The position numbers and the translations under genes were made by a program. The notes beneath the pieces are model-generated. The model searched no databases and was not told where the DNA came from. It saw nothing but the letters and a program-made list of their open reading frames with translations. Below, one piece after another: positions 44,697-52,555 of a DNA stretch of 64,000 nucleotides (position 1 is its first letter; every line of letters starts with the position of its first letter). Origin of the DNA: MFD04716-140 sp963703125 (GTDB taxonomy: Bacteria > Bacteroidota > Bacteroidia > Flavobacteriales > Flavobacteriaceae); assembly GCA_963703125.1 (NCBI GenBank), contig OY969790.1:2604001-2668000 (forward strand), given 5' to 3'.

Positions 44697-45641
44697 TCAG
44701 TGGTTATAAATTCTTTCGTAGCGTTGGAGTAATAGCATTTTATACTTTTCTTTCATTTCACTAGATAAAAATGAACCGTTTATCCATTTTAATGCATCTT
44801 CCTTCTTTTTGTAAAAACGATGGAACACCCCTTGAATCTGCTTGTTGGTTAAACCCAATCCTTTTCCAAATGATTCAAAATGATCTCGTTTTAGCTTACT
44901 TTTCTTTCCTTCCAAGGTTAAGGCCAATTCTTCTTCGTCATTGGGATTTACAATGGACACATTCAGTAAATCATAGGCAGGTGCAAATAGCCAACCAGAG
45001 GTAGACTTGATCATAGAGAAGTTTTTCAAGTGCATGTCGTTGTTCCCTGTTAAGAAGCTAAATAAGGCTAATTCAAAGAAGAAGATTTTGTCCAATAGTG
45101 TATTATCGGAATAGGTACCTAAAGCCTTGCCAACTTTTTCCATGGAGCTTTTATATTTATCATATGCTTCAGTAATTTGGAACATATCCAACATGTGAAC
45201 CTTTTCGCCATCCTCAGTTCTATCGATGCGTTTGGTGATATAGGACAGTTCGCCAGATTGTAGCTTGATTAAACTTGAAGGTACAGTTTGAATTCCAAAT
45301 GATTCTGCAATACGTATCGTAACATGTTCGTTTTCTGGCATTTCCGGATAATCTAGTGATGGGGGTTTCAAAATATAATTACCACCCAAAGCACCCACTA
45401 CTGTCAATCTGAAATTTACTTCTTCCCTTACTTCGTTGATAAGAGACATTGATAATTTGGGTTGTACCCCTGGAACGGATATACTTCGTTCAATGACATT
45501 TTTTGCAAGTTCTGACATTTGGTCAAGCGAATAGTCTAATTTCGGAGCTTCTTTTGTTCCAAAGAATTCCTGGCTACAGGATTTATGAAAATCTACCGCT
45601 CCCTTTAAAGATTTATAGCAATACAGACATTTATTTCTCAT
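44697..45641 (-). CDS. HipA/HipT-family serine/threonine kinase toxin
   Basis: 314 aa from ATG 45641; this start overlaps the preceding gene by 11 bp and begins with a compact C-x2-C-x10-H-x2-C cluster (Cys5, Cys8, His19, Cys22). Kinase features: Ser-Ile-Ser at 53-55 within SISVPGVQPKLS, the autophosphorylation/Gly-rich loop equivalent; catalytic Asp202 in GNNDMHLKNFS; metal Asp224 in PAYDLLN. The enzyme lacks the N-terminal subdomain of classical HipA, which is encoded by the gene upstream, so it matches the HipT form of a three-part HipBST system. HipT-type kinases phosphorylate tRNA synthetases (TrpS in E. coli); the target here is unknown. Confidence 0.88.
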   Translation of the reverse strand: MRNKCLYCYKSLKGAVDFHKSCSQEFFGTKEAPKLDYSLDQMSELAKNVIERSISVPGVQPKLSMSLINEVREEVNFRLTVVGALGGNYILKPPSLDYPEMPENEHVTIRIAESFGIQTVPSSLIKLQSGELSYITKRIDRTEDGEKVHMLDMFQITEAYDKYKSSMEKVGKALGTYSDNTLLDKIFFFELALFSFLTGNNDMHLKNFSMIKSTSGWLFAPAYDLLNVSIVNPNDEEELALTLEGKKSKLKRDHFESFGKGLGLTNKQIQGVFHRFYKKKEDALKWINGSFLSSEMKEKYKMLLLQRYERIYNH

Positions 45642-45966
45642 TCTGATCATCCATTGGTTGAACATGTACTGCTCCGATGCAATTTTGACAGCAGGCCAAT
45701 AATAATCCCATACGGTCATTTGGGTTCAGTTTCCAGTTTTTGGTAGCGATGTTCAATAACCAACCTTCTGGAATTAGGCCTTCAAAAAATGGAAACAACC
45801 GGTTATCCGTGTAAGCTTCTTTTCTCACGGGCATGGAGAAGGTGATAAACTGTTTTGGATAGTTCTTTATATAGTTGGTGTTGTATTGGAATACGTAATC
45901 ACCATCGTTGGTCTCAATAAGTTGTCCGGCTTTAATGTCGTTATAAAATATAGTTGCCTTTCTCAT
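45631..45966 (-). CDS. HipS-like protein (HipA N-terminal subdomain)
   Basis: 111 aa matching the N-terminal subdomain of HipA as a stand-alone protein: YNDIKAGQLIETNDGDYVFQYN, ITFSMPVRKEAY, PFFEGLIPEGWLLN and the end LACCQNCIGAVHV. In HipBST systems this subunit acts as the antitoxin, unlike in two-gene hipBA. It overlaps hipB by 4 bp and the kinase gene by 11 bp, so all three are translationally coupled. Confidence 0.85.
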   Translation of the reverse strand: MRKATIFYNDIKAGQLIETNDGDYVFQYNTNYIKNYPKQFITFSMPVRKEAYTDNRLFPFFEGLIPEGWLLNIATKNWKLNPNDRMGLLLACCQNCIGAVHVQPMDDQNEK

Positions 45967-46193
45967 TGGTCGTCGGTATTGTCTCTATTCTTAAACTCCT
46001 TGAAGGGTATTGCTGTAAGCGTATGGCCGAACATACTCAATACCAAATTGACCTTATCCATATTTAAATTGGTCTTACCCTGCTCTATTTTACGAACAAC
46101 GGTTAGCGCTACACCAGCACGTTCAGCAAACTCTTTTTGGGTGAGATTAACGGCTTTACGACGAACTTTCACAAATTCGGACAATTCTTTCAT
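45963..46193 (-). CDS. hipB: HipB-like helix-turn-helix repressor
   Basis: 76 aa, an Xre/HTH_3 protein: LSEFVKVRRKAVNLTQKEFAERAGVALTVVRKIEQG is a canonical HTH with the recognition helix near residues 28-38. It probably represses the operon by binding the palindromic boxes found immediately upstream (46194-46291); the first box touches the start codon. It is the first gene of the three-gene toxin-antitoxin operon. Confidence 0.9.
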   Translation of the reverse strand: MKELSEFVKVRRKAVNLTQKEFAERAGVALTVVRKIEQGKTNLNMDKVNLVLSMFGHTLTAIPFKEFKNRDNTDDQ

Positions 46194-46291
46194 TATATGC
46201 TTTTAAATATAAAATTGAGTAAATATACAAAAATATATGTAAAAACATATAAAATAGATTTTTAATACGTAATTATATGCTTTTGCATATA
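46194..46291. promoter_or_regulatory. Three HipB operator-like boxes at 40-bp intervals
   Basis: TATATG-N6-CATATA palindromes start at 46234 and 46274 (the latter TATATGC-N4-GCATATA), and a half-degenerate copy TATATG-N6-AATATA starts at 46194. The three 18-bp boxes are spaced exactly 40 bp apart, close to four helical turns, so bound repressor dimers would face the same side. The first adjoins the hipB start codon. This is the likely autorepression region of the operon. Confidence 0.7.
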
Positions 46292-46799
46292 TAATTAATT
46301 TCATATAAACGCTCTGTATAAAAATAAACTTCCGCCCATTGCCTTCCATTCCATTTCGATCAATGCGCATCGTTTAAAAACTCCTGAACCCCATATATTT
46401 TTGAAAATAAAAATATATGGAGTTCGCTTGGTCTGTCTGGAGAATATCCGTAAAAAATTTGATGGGGAGGTATACCAAAACAGTATAAAACAGTATGAAT
46501 TTTACCTAGGGCATTGAATATCAATTTATTAACTATTTTAAACCGTTTATTTGCATGAAAAGACATGAAGATATACGCTATTATTATGTGAGTCCAAAAC
46601 GGTTTTAAATCATATCCAAAATGCGAAATAAAGGGATGTACAAGATAGCTTGACTCCTGACATTCTAGAACAATGATATACCTCAAATTCAAAATTTTTA
46701 AATCTTTCCTTTATTTTTTCTAGAGATATATTTAATATGTTTTGAATGTTTTATATAATAGGTAACAAGTCCATTTTTGGGACAGTAGCGTTTCATAAG

Positions 46800-46847
46800 T
46801 GTACCAGCATGTTCCATTATTGTACTAGTGTAGTCCCAAAATTGTAC
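46800..46847. repeat. TGTAC direct repeats at 21-22 bp spacing
   Basis: TGTACC (46800), TGTACT (46821) and TGTACT (46843) are spaced by two helical turns, and a GTCCCAAAA/TTTTGGGAC inverted pair (46833 and 46775) surrounds them. They could be operator boxes or iteron-like sites. Confidence 0.5.
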
Positions 46848-47070
46848 TACTAGGCCAATCTGTCAAAACGGTTGTTTTTATACCAAATTTGATTTGTTCA
46901 AAATAGAAGCCTACTATTCATTTAGGGGTCTAGTATTTAGCATGATTCTAATCGTTTTAGGGGAAGAAGGAAAAAGTAGAGCAAGAGGGTAACACGCTAA
47001 CGCGGTGTTACGTTTTATATGTACTTGATATTCAGCACACTAATAAATTTTATCGTTAAGTAAGGAAAGC

Positions 47071-47127
47071 AAATTTGCGTCAAATGGCCTGGGAACCCCT
47101 ATAAAATGGCAAAAATTTGCGTCAAAT
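47071..47127. repeat. 15-bp direct repeat pair
   Basis: aaatttgcgtcaaat occurs identically at 47071-47085 and 47113-47127, 42 bp apart (four helical turns), upstream of nothing annotated but about 250 bp beyond the integrase 3' end. It could be integrase arm-type or accessory-protein sites. Confidence 0.5.
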
Positions 47128-47250
47128 TCATTTCGAGGGATGTTTTTGAAGAAGATTTTTCACGTACGTTTTTAGGTTAATCCTTAAGTTGTAATTTACA
47201 AAACTATTGGACTTAATCGAAGGTCATAATAAGTATGAGCCAAAGCAAGT

Positions 47251-47319
47251 GCGCCCTATTTCGATTTTACTTGACGCTTATCTGCCGGAACACTATAAAA
47301 TCGAAACAGGATCCGGCGC
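47251..47319. repeat. Long inverted repeat beyond the integrase gene
   Basis: cctatttcgatttta (47255-47269) and taaaatcgaaacagg (47296-47310) pair at 14 of 15 positions around a 26-nt loop. An outer gcgcc/ggcgc pair extends the structure to 47251-47319. There is no T-run, so a simple terminator is unlikely; a recombination or nicking site is possible. Confidence 0.6.
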
Positions 47320-47378
47320 AGGTTAAATTATGGTAAGATTTGGGAGTTATAAAATCTCGTTTTTCTGCCATAAAAAAG

Positions 47379-48623
47379 TTAGCGCGAAGATTTTCTTACC
47401 AGTGCAATATGTGATAGCTTCTCTTTGAGGATTGCCATATCCTCGCTTACCTTCTTATTCACGATTTTTGCATAGTGCTGCGTAGTTCGTAAATTTTTAT
47501 GACCTAGAAGTTTACCTACCGTTTCGATAGGCATCCCATTGGAAAGTGTCACCGTAGTCGCAAACGTATGTCGGGCCAGATGGGTAGTCAGGTTTTTGGT
47601 GATACCGCAGCGGTCGGAGATTTCCTTGAGGTAGGCATTGGATTTCTGGTTGCTCAACACTGGAATGACACACTCCCCATTTTCCACTTTGGGGTGGTCT
47701 TCATACTTTTCCAAAATTTCCATGGCAGATGGGAGGAGGGGAATCCCCAATTTCGAGCGCGTCTTTTGCCGCGCACTTTGAATCCATTGACTTCCATCAA
47801 TATGCGGTACGATATTATTGGGTGTCAACTTTTTTACATCGATATAGGCCAGACCGGTAAAGCAACAAAAGACAAACATATCCCGTACGATATCGAGGCG
47901 GGGCATTCGGATTTCCAGATTGACTATTGACTCCAATTCCTGTTTGGTAAGGTATTCCCGTTCGACTTCTTTGAATTTCACCTTATAATTATAAAAAGGG
48001 TCTTTTTGTATCCAATCATTGGCCACCGCCATCCGAATTATTTTTTTGAAATTATTGATGTATTTAAGGGTACTATTGTGATTGCATTGTTTCGTGAACT
48101 TCAGGAAGTATTCTAAACGGGTAATGAATTTATGGTCGATGTCCCGTATCGGAAAATCGTTTTTTCCATACTGTTTTTTGACAAAGGCGGCCACATGTTT
48201 ATAAGTCGTATTGTACCGTTTCCATGTACCCAAGGCGAATTCCCTTCCGATTAATGATTTCATCTGCTTGTTGTGCTCCTCAAAAACATCCAGTAACATC
48301 TTGTAAGGTTCGTGTCCACCCAGGAACCTCAATTTAATATCTTGTGCGGAAAAGGGCTTTTCTTCCTCGACTAGATGATGATGGATTTTGTTGAACTTGT
48401 GACGGATGGTCGTCATATAATAGTTCAATTCCTTAGCCTCATCATCTTTTCCTTTCACTTTGTTCATCCGGGAGTCCCAATGTTCAGGGGCAACCTTGCG
48501 TTTCAGGCTAAGTGCGGCACGGCGACCGTCCACGGTAATTCGTACATAAATACTTGCCTTGCCGTTCTTGTCAAGTCGCTTGTCTTTTAGATAAAATAAT
48601 ATAGAATAAGTATGCGCCGCCAT
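47379..48623 (-). CDS. Tyrosine recombinase (integrase)
   Basis: About 414 aa from ATG 48623 (MAAHTYSILFYLKDKR); the upstream ATG at 48671 adds 16 poor residues. An N-terminal arm-type DNA-binding domain (about 1-95) and a SAM-like core-binding domain (about 105-215) precede the catalytic domain. Catalytic residues: His348 and Arg351 in THLARHTFAT, His375 in LLGHKNLRTTQHY, Tyr384. The box I position reads TGLAYIDV, with Ala259 where the first catalytic Arg is expected; IntDOT-like integrases of Bacteroides also lack this Arg. The gene lies beside the tmRNA 3' end and reads away from it, so it is very likely the integrase of an island inserted in ssrA. Confidence 0.88.
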   Translation of the reverse strand: MAAHTYSILFYLKDKRLDKNGKASIYVRITVDGRRAALSLKRKVAPEHWDSRMNKVKGKDDEAKELNYYMTTIRHKFNKIHHHLVEEEKPFSAQDIKLRFLGGHEPYKMLLDVFEEHNKQMKSLIGREFALGTWKRYNTTYKHVAAFVKKQYGKNDFPIRDIDHKFITRLEYFLKFTKQCNHNSTLKYINNFKKIIRMAVANDWIQKDPFYNYKVKFKEVEREYLTKQELESIVNLEIRMPRLDIVRDMFVFCCFTGLAYIDVKKLTPNNIVPHIDGSQWIQSARQKTRSKLGIPLLPSAMEILEKYEDHPKVENGECVIPVLSNQKSNAYLKEISDRCGITKNLTTHLARHTFATTVTLSNGMPIETVGKLLGHKNLRTTQHYAKIVNKKVSEDMAILKEKLSHIALVRKSSR

Positions 48624-48729
48624 TTTGGGTGTCGAATAGGTATCGATTACGATGGAAAAAAGGTAAAACAAAAAAATGTAAAATCCTAAAAATTAACAAA
48701 TTACAAGGAAATCGACACCACTTTTTATA

Positions 48730-48764
48730 GGATAGAAATGCGCACCGAATAGGTGACTTTTTAA
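48730..48764. repeat. Element-end word shared with arrays A and B
   Basis: atgcgcaccgaataggtgacttt lies between the integrase start and the tmRNA terminator. Close copies (atgctcaccgaatagg...) end the gamma modules of arrays A (about 18613) and B (about 41053). It marks a sequence common to three junction-like places and is a candidate arm or end site of the integrated elements. Confidence 0.55.
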
Positions 48765-48801
48765 ACGGTTTCAAAACGATTCTTTTGAGTATGGAAAAAA
48801 T

Positions 48802-48837
48802 AAAAACCCCTGATAATCATAAGATTAAGGGGTTTTT
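48802..48837 (-). terminator. Terminator of ssrA
   Basis: aaaaacccct and aggggttttt pair perfectly over 10 bp around a 16-nt loop. Read on the minus strand it follows the tmRNA 3' end by 20 bp and ends in a T-run, as expected of an intrinsic terminator. Confidence 0.85.
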
Positions 48838-48857
48838 GAATCGTTTTGGTACTGTTT

Positions 48858-49255
48858 TGGTGGAGCCGGAGGGAGTCGAACCCTCGTCCAAACAAGCAAT
48901 TACAATGCTTTCTTCATGCTGAGTTTCTACTTGATTTTAGATGGGTACCTGACTAGAAACGGCCTAATACCCACTTAGCTCCTTAAGTTTTTGTGCCATT
49001 GCCGAAGCAACAATGGCCTTATGTTGACATTTCTGGTGCCCCTAAATGAACCGCCGCCAACAAGGGCTGTTCAGGGACATCTCGCTTCCCTACCTAGTAG
49101 GGACGAGGCTAAATCCTACTATAATTCGGATTAAGCGGCAAGAGCGTAATTATTTTCGCCAATTAAAAGTGTGGAAAATGTGATTAACGAGCTGTATCCC
49201 AGCGCTCGGCATGCTTACATTCCAATTGGTCTCGCTGTCAAAACCGGTCGGCCCC
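48858..49255 (-). ncRNA. ssrA: Transfer-messenger RNA (tmRNA)
   Basis: About 398 nt. The 5' end GGGGCCG (49255) pairs with CGGCTCC just before an encoded CCA (48858-48860), forming the tRNA-like acceptor stem. The 5' part carries GGTTTTGACAGCGAGACC, and the 3' T-arm reads GGGTTCGACTCCC. The tag frame on the minus strand (49160 to 49131) encodes GENNYALAA then TAA, the Bacteroidota-type tag. It rescues stalled ribosomes with SmpB. The 3' end forms the apparent integration site of the neighbouring island and has stayed intact. Confidence 0.97.
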
Positions 49256-49375
49256 GTTCAATGGGTTTGACCCCATGATTTTTTTCAAAGAACAATTCCT
49301 AAGGCGTTTTCCTGAATAAAAGTTCAGGGCCGGGCTTTCGGTAGTACACACCTGCCCGTGCCTAACGCGGGACAG

Positions 49376-49383
49376 CAAATATA
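49376..49383 (-). promoter_or_regulatory. Probable -7 element of ssrA promoter
   Basis: On the minus strand the sequence reads TATATTTG, a perfect TANNTTTG Bacteroidota -7 element, about 120 bp before the mature tmRNA 5' end. A T-rich stretch lies upstream but no clear TTTG -33 box. This implies a precursor with a leader of about 115 nt that is trimmed, probably by RNase P. Confidence 0.55.
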
Positions 49384-49479
49384 CCCCAAAAAGTATTCCA
49401 AAAAAAAGTTTTGTCAGGCCCTTGCCTTCTGTTACATTTGCCACTACTTGAGCTAATAATGTTATAATACAAATGTAGT

Positions 49480-50685
49480 ATGAAGTTCGGCATCATCAGG
49501 GAGCGCAAAAATCCACCGGACAGGCGTGTGGTTTTGTCGCCCGAAGCCTGTCAAAAAGTCCTTTCTAAACACCCCAAGGCCCAAATTATTGTAGAGCCCT
49601 CTCCCATAAGAACCTTTGCCGATGTGGAATATGACGAAGCGGGCATTCTAGTAGCTTCAAAAATGGAAGAGTGTGATGTGCTGCTCGGCGTAAAGGAAGT
49701 TCCTATAGAAGCTTTGATTCCGAACAAGAAATATTTTTTCTTCTCCCACACCATAAAAAAGCAATCTTATAATAGAAAATTGTTACAGGCCATACTGGCC
49801 AAAAACATAGAATTATATGACCACGAGGTCATCACCAACCAAAAAAGAATACGCTTGGTCGCCTTTGGAAGATATGCTGGTATCGTGGGAGTTTATAACG
49901 GGTTTAGGACTTACGGACTCAAATTCAATTTATTCACACTTCCCAAAGCTGAAACGCTTTCGGATCAAAATGCATTGATTTCAGAACTTAAAAAAATGAA
50001 ACTTCCGAACATCAAAGTTCTTTTGACGGGCCGGGGCAGGGTTGGTAATGGTGCCCGAGAAATGTTGGATGGTATGGGATTAAAGCGTGTGAGTGTTTCC
50101 GAATTTCTAGAGCAAAGCTTTGATGTGCCGATATACTGTCAAATTGATGCCTCTGAGTACAACAAACGAAAAGATGGGGTTCGTGGCAACAAACCCAATT
50201 TCTTCGCGTATCCCGAGGAATACAAAAGTAACTTCTTCCGATTTGCAAAAGTGACCGATCTTTATATCGCCGGACATTTTTACGCCCAAGGGGCACCTTA
50301 TCTCTTTACCAGGGAAGATGCCAAACAACCCGGTTTTAAGATACAAGTGGTGGCCGATGTAAGCTGTGATATTGATGGCCCAGTGGCAACCACCCTTAGA
50401 CCTTCCACCATTGCAGATCCCATTTATGGCTATGACCCACAAACGGAAACGGAAACCAATTTTAGAGACCCGTCGGCCATTGCGGTAATGGCCGTTGATA
50501 ATTTACCGTGCGAACTGCCACGAGATGCCAGTGAAGGGTTTGGGGAAGCTTTCGTCAAAAATGTGATTCCAGCTTTTTTTAATGGTGATGCGGATGGCCT
50601 TTTGTACCGAGCCCGCGTAACCCAAAATGGCAAACTGACCAAGCGATATGCCTACTTACAGGATTTTGTTGATAGTGAAGTTTAG
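49480..50685 (+). CDS. Alanine/saccharopine dehydrogenase-like NAD(P) oxidoreductase
   Basis: 401 aa. The N-terminal AlaDh_PNT_N-like domain (MKFGIIRERKNPPDRRVVLSPE; the Arg-Arg and RR-VxLSP pattern bind the substrate carboxylate) is followed by a nucleotide-binding domain (VLLTGRGRVGNGAREML, a G-x-G-x-x-G variant, near 182-198). Later come DVSCDIDGPVATT and SAIAVMAVDNLPCELP, the latter typical of lysine-forming saccharopine dehydrogenases and their bacterial relatives. It probably oxidises or reduces an amino acid; the substrate is uncertain. It begins 35 bp after a TATA-rich gap opposite ssrA and is a core-type gene. Confidence 0.8.
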   Translation: MKFGIIRERKNPPDRRVVLSPEACQKVLSKHPKAQIIVEPSPIRTFADVEYDEAGILVASKMEECDVLLGVKEVPIEALIPNKKYFFFSHTIKKQSYNRKLLQAILAKNIELYDHEVITNQKRIRLVAFGRYAGIVGVYNGFRTYGLKFNLFTLPKAETLSDQNALISELKKMKLPNIKVLLTGRGRVGNGAREMLDGMGLKRVSVSEFLEQSFDVPIYCQIDASEYNKRKDGVRGNKPNFFAYPEEYKSNFFRFAKVTDLYIAGHFYAQGAPYLFTREDAKQPGFKIQVVADVSCDIDGPVATTLRPSTIADPIYGYDPQTETETNFRDPSAIAVMAVDNLPCELPRDASEGFGEAFVKNVIPAFFNGDADGLLYRARVTQNGKLTKRYAYLQDFVDSEV

Positions 50686-50707
50686 AATGATTTAAAAAGG
50701 GATGTGC

Positions 50708-51229
50708 TCATCTAAAATTCATATCAAACTTTCCTTCCCTTATTTTTACAATTTCCCCGGAAGAACCTTGTGCATCAAACCAAAAACTGCCCGATACTAC
50801 TCCGGTTTCAAAACTAAAAAAATCAATTGTAGCCCCGCCTCGATTCAAATCGGAAGTGTGAAAGTCTTCGCCGACCTTTGAGAAAGTTGCAAATGACGAA
50901 GTGTGGTTTTCTGTTTCTTTTTCTAATGTAAAAGTTTTTCCAATGGCATTGTTCCTGTCTATGGGACTTATCTTAAGGGATAAATTCGCATATTCATCAT
51001 TTATTTCACCACTATAACTTAGTATCAAAAAATCCTCACCCTCCTCAAATCCATCAAAATAAGCCCTTTTATTTCCGTAAAGCCCACCTCCACTTGGCCT
51101 AAAAAAATCTCCATCCACTTTCGATTCTATTCCGCCCATTCCATCATAATCCGTTAAACTATCCTTTTCGCACTCGCATTTGCCAAGGGCAAGCAAAATA
51201 AAAGAAATACTGAAGATAAAACGGTTCAT
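50708..51229 (-). CDS. Lipoprotein of unknown function
   Basis: 173 aa with a short hydrophobic signal (FIFSISFILLALGKC); lipidation is likely at Cys18 or Cys20 although Lys at -1 is atypical. The rest is beta-rich, with SKVDGDFFRPSGGG, FLILSYSGEINDEYANLSLKI, GATIDFFSF and VVSGSFWFDAQ, a layout seen in DUF6252-like small lipoproteins that bind or coat glycans; I would not press that name. It stands alone, convergent with the preceding dehydrogenase gene. Confidence 0.6.
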   Translation of the reverse strand: MNRFIFSISFILLALGKCECEKDSLTDYDGMGGIESKVDGDFFRPSGGGLYGNKRAYFDGFEEGEDFLILSYSGEINDEYANLSLKISPIDRNNAIGKTFTLEKETENHTSSFATFSKVGEDFHTSDLNRGGATIDFFSFETGVVSGSFWFDAQGSSGEIVKIREGKFDMNFR

Positions 51230-51354
51230 AAGGCAAGTGCAGTTGAGATCGCCAAGATATTTAGAAATCCCATGACTTCAATTCGGAACCCCATAAATTA
51301 TAGGAAGTTTTAATGATTTTTGGGAAAGAGAAGAGCTTGAAAAAGAATTTCAAA

Positions 51355-52470
51355 TTACTCCACTTTGACTTTCCACTCAATTACGGGATGTACTTTAGGT
51401 GCGGTGTATGCTCCCAGAGCTTTTAGCTTTAAATTAAAACTTTCTATATTTTCCAGAGTTTTGACATGGACAATTTTAGTCTCGCCCGCCGCAATTTCAA
51501 ATACCGGTGAGCTATCATAGAAGGTAAAATCCATTTGGTTTTCAAAGAGAAGGTCACTGCTCGACACGTTCTTAAGTTCTAACTGTAAAACCTGAGTCTC
51601 AGGCACATACGATGCCTTTATAACTTGAATACTGGCTTGCAGTAGAGGGTTCAGGTATTCAGCCTTTCCCACTAGCAAATCATTGTAAACTGCAACTGTC
51701 CTACCTGCAAAAAGGGCTTCTTTGAGTCCTTCTATGCTTTTATTTTTAGCAAATACTAAAGTGATGGGTCTATGGTTTCCTTTTTCGGTATAATCCCAAT
51801 CTATAAGCCCGTGAACATCACTTGTGCCCATAATGGTCAGGTTGTTCTCCAAGGCCAAGGCAAGGGACTCTTCGGCATAATCACCAGTATTGATAACTTC
51901 AATTCCCTGTAGTTCCCCTTTTTTAATGCGCTCTTTTTGAAAATCACTTAAAACGGGATTTCCCTTTGGACTTTGGGCGTGCCATGCAGGATGGTTCCAA
52001 AATACAAAAGCACCTTGTTTTTTAGCTGAGGAAAAAGCATCCTTCGCATCTTCATTAAGAATTTTATTGGCGTCGGTAATAAAAATGGCGTTGTTATGAC
52101 CAATGGGTTCCGAACGGGTAATTTCGGAACCGGGAACTATCAATAGTTCATGTTCCTTGGCCTCATCCATTGCCAGGTTATAAGCACGATTCCTATCAGG
52201 ATGGGGGATATCGCTCTTATGGGGTTGATATTCCAAATGCTCCGTCAATGAAATAGCGTCCAAATTTTCTCTCAGGGCTTCTTGAACCCTTATGGTTGGC
52301 CATACATTGCCATCAGAAAAAACACTGTGCATGTGCAGATCGGTCTTCAGGGTTACATAACCATCTATGTTGGGATAGGTGAGAGGTTGTGCACCAGCAT
52401 GTGAATGTGCTTGGGAGCTTAGTTGGCCTGCGGTGCAAAGAATCAAAAGTACAGTTATTATTCTTTTCAT
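51355..52470 (-). CDS. Secreted PHP-domain phosphodiesterase-like protein
   Basis: 371 aa with a signal peptide (IITVLLILCTAGQLSSQA). The PHP fold is clear: metal-binding His-x-His in TDLHMHSVFSDG, SLTEHLEYQPH, VPGSEITRS, FWNHPAWH and GTSDVHG supply the usual metal ligands. The C-terminal ~90 residues form a beta-sandwich-like region (LQLELKNVSSSDLLF). In Bacteroidota such proteins are annotated as Sb-PDE family phosphodiesterases; a periplasmic phosphodiester hydrolase is the best guess. It is divergent from the DUF1801 gene. Confidence 0.78.
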   Translation of the reverse strand: MKRIITVLLILCTAGQLSSQAHSHAGAQPLTYPNIDGYVTLKTDLHMHSVFSDGNVWPTIRVQEALRENLDAISLTEHLEYQPHKSDIPHPDRNRAYNLAMDEAKEHELLIVPGSEITRSEPIGHNNAIFITDANKILNEDAKDAFSSAKKQGAFVFWNHPAWHAQSPKGNPVLSDFQKERIKKGELQGIEVINTGDYAEESLALALENNLTIMGTSDVHGLIDWDYTEKGNHRPITLVFAKNKSIEGLKEALFAGRTVAVYNDLLVGKAEYLNPLLQASIQVIKASYVPETQVLQLELKNVSSSDLLFENQMDFTFYDSSPVFEIAAGETKIVHVKTLENIESFNLKLKALGAYTAPKVHPVIEWKVKVE

Positions 52471-52555
52471 TTTAGTTTTGGTTTTTTCAAATGTAGTGGA
52501 ATTGAGTTTTTAAAGCACAAGGATTTCATTAAGAAATGGTAAATTTACTCTTGAC

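Larger units (their letters stand above)
46292..47378. other. Accessory intergenic region with several repeat structures
   Basis: About 1.1 kb without a supported gene between the toxin-antitoxin operon and the integrase gene. It holds TGTAC direct repeats (46800-46847), a hairpin (46989-47011), a 15-bp direct repeat pair (47071/47113) and a long inverted repeat (47251-47319). A 110-codon frame at 46360-46692 has no recognisable features. The region has the look of element-specific control or recombination sites. Confidence 0.55.

Noticed and set aside
46360..46692. 110-codon minus-strand frame, considered as a transposase relic because of a YGYSPDRP-like word
   Set aside because: The words resembling IS1634-type transposases are in the wrong order and no DDE residues, inverted repeats or target duplications are visible.
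49238..49444. 68-codon minus-strand frame upstream of ssrA
   Set aside because: It overlaps the tmRNA 5' end and its leader; composition and position fit RNA-gene DNA, not protein coding.
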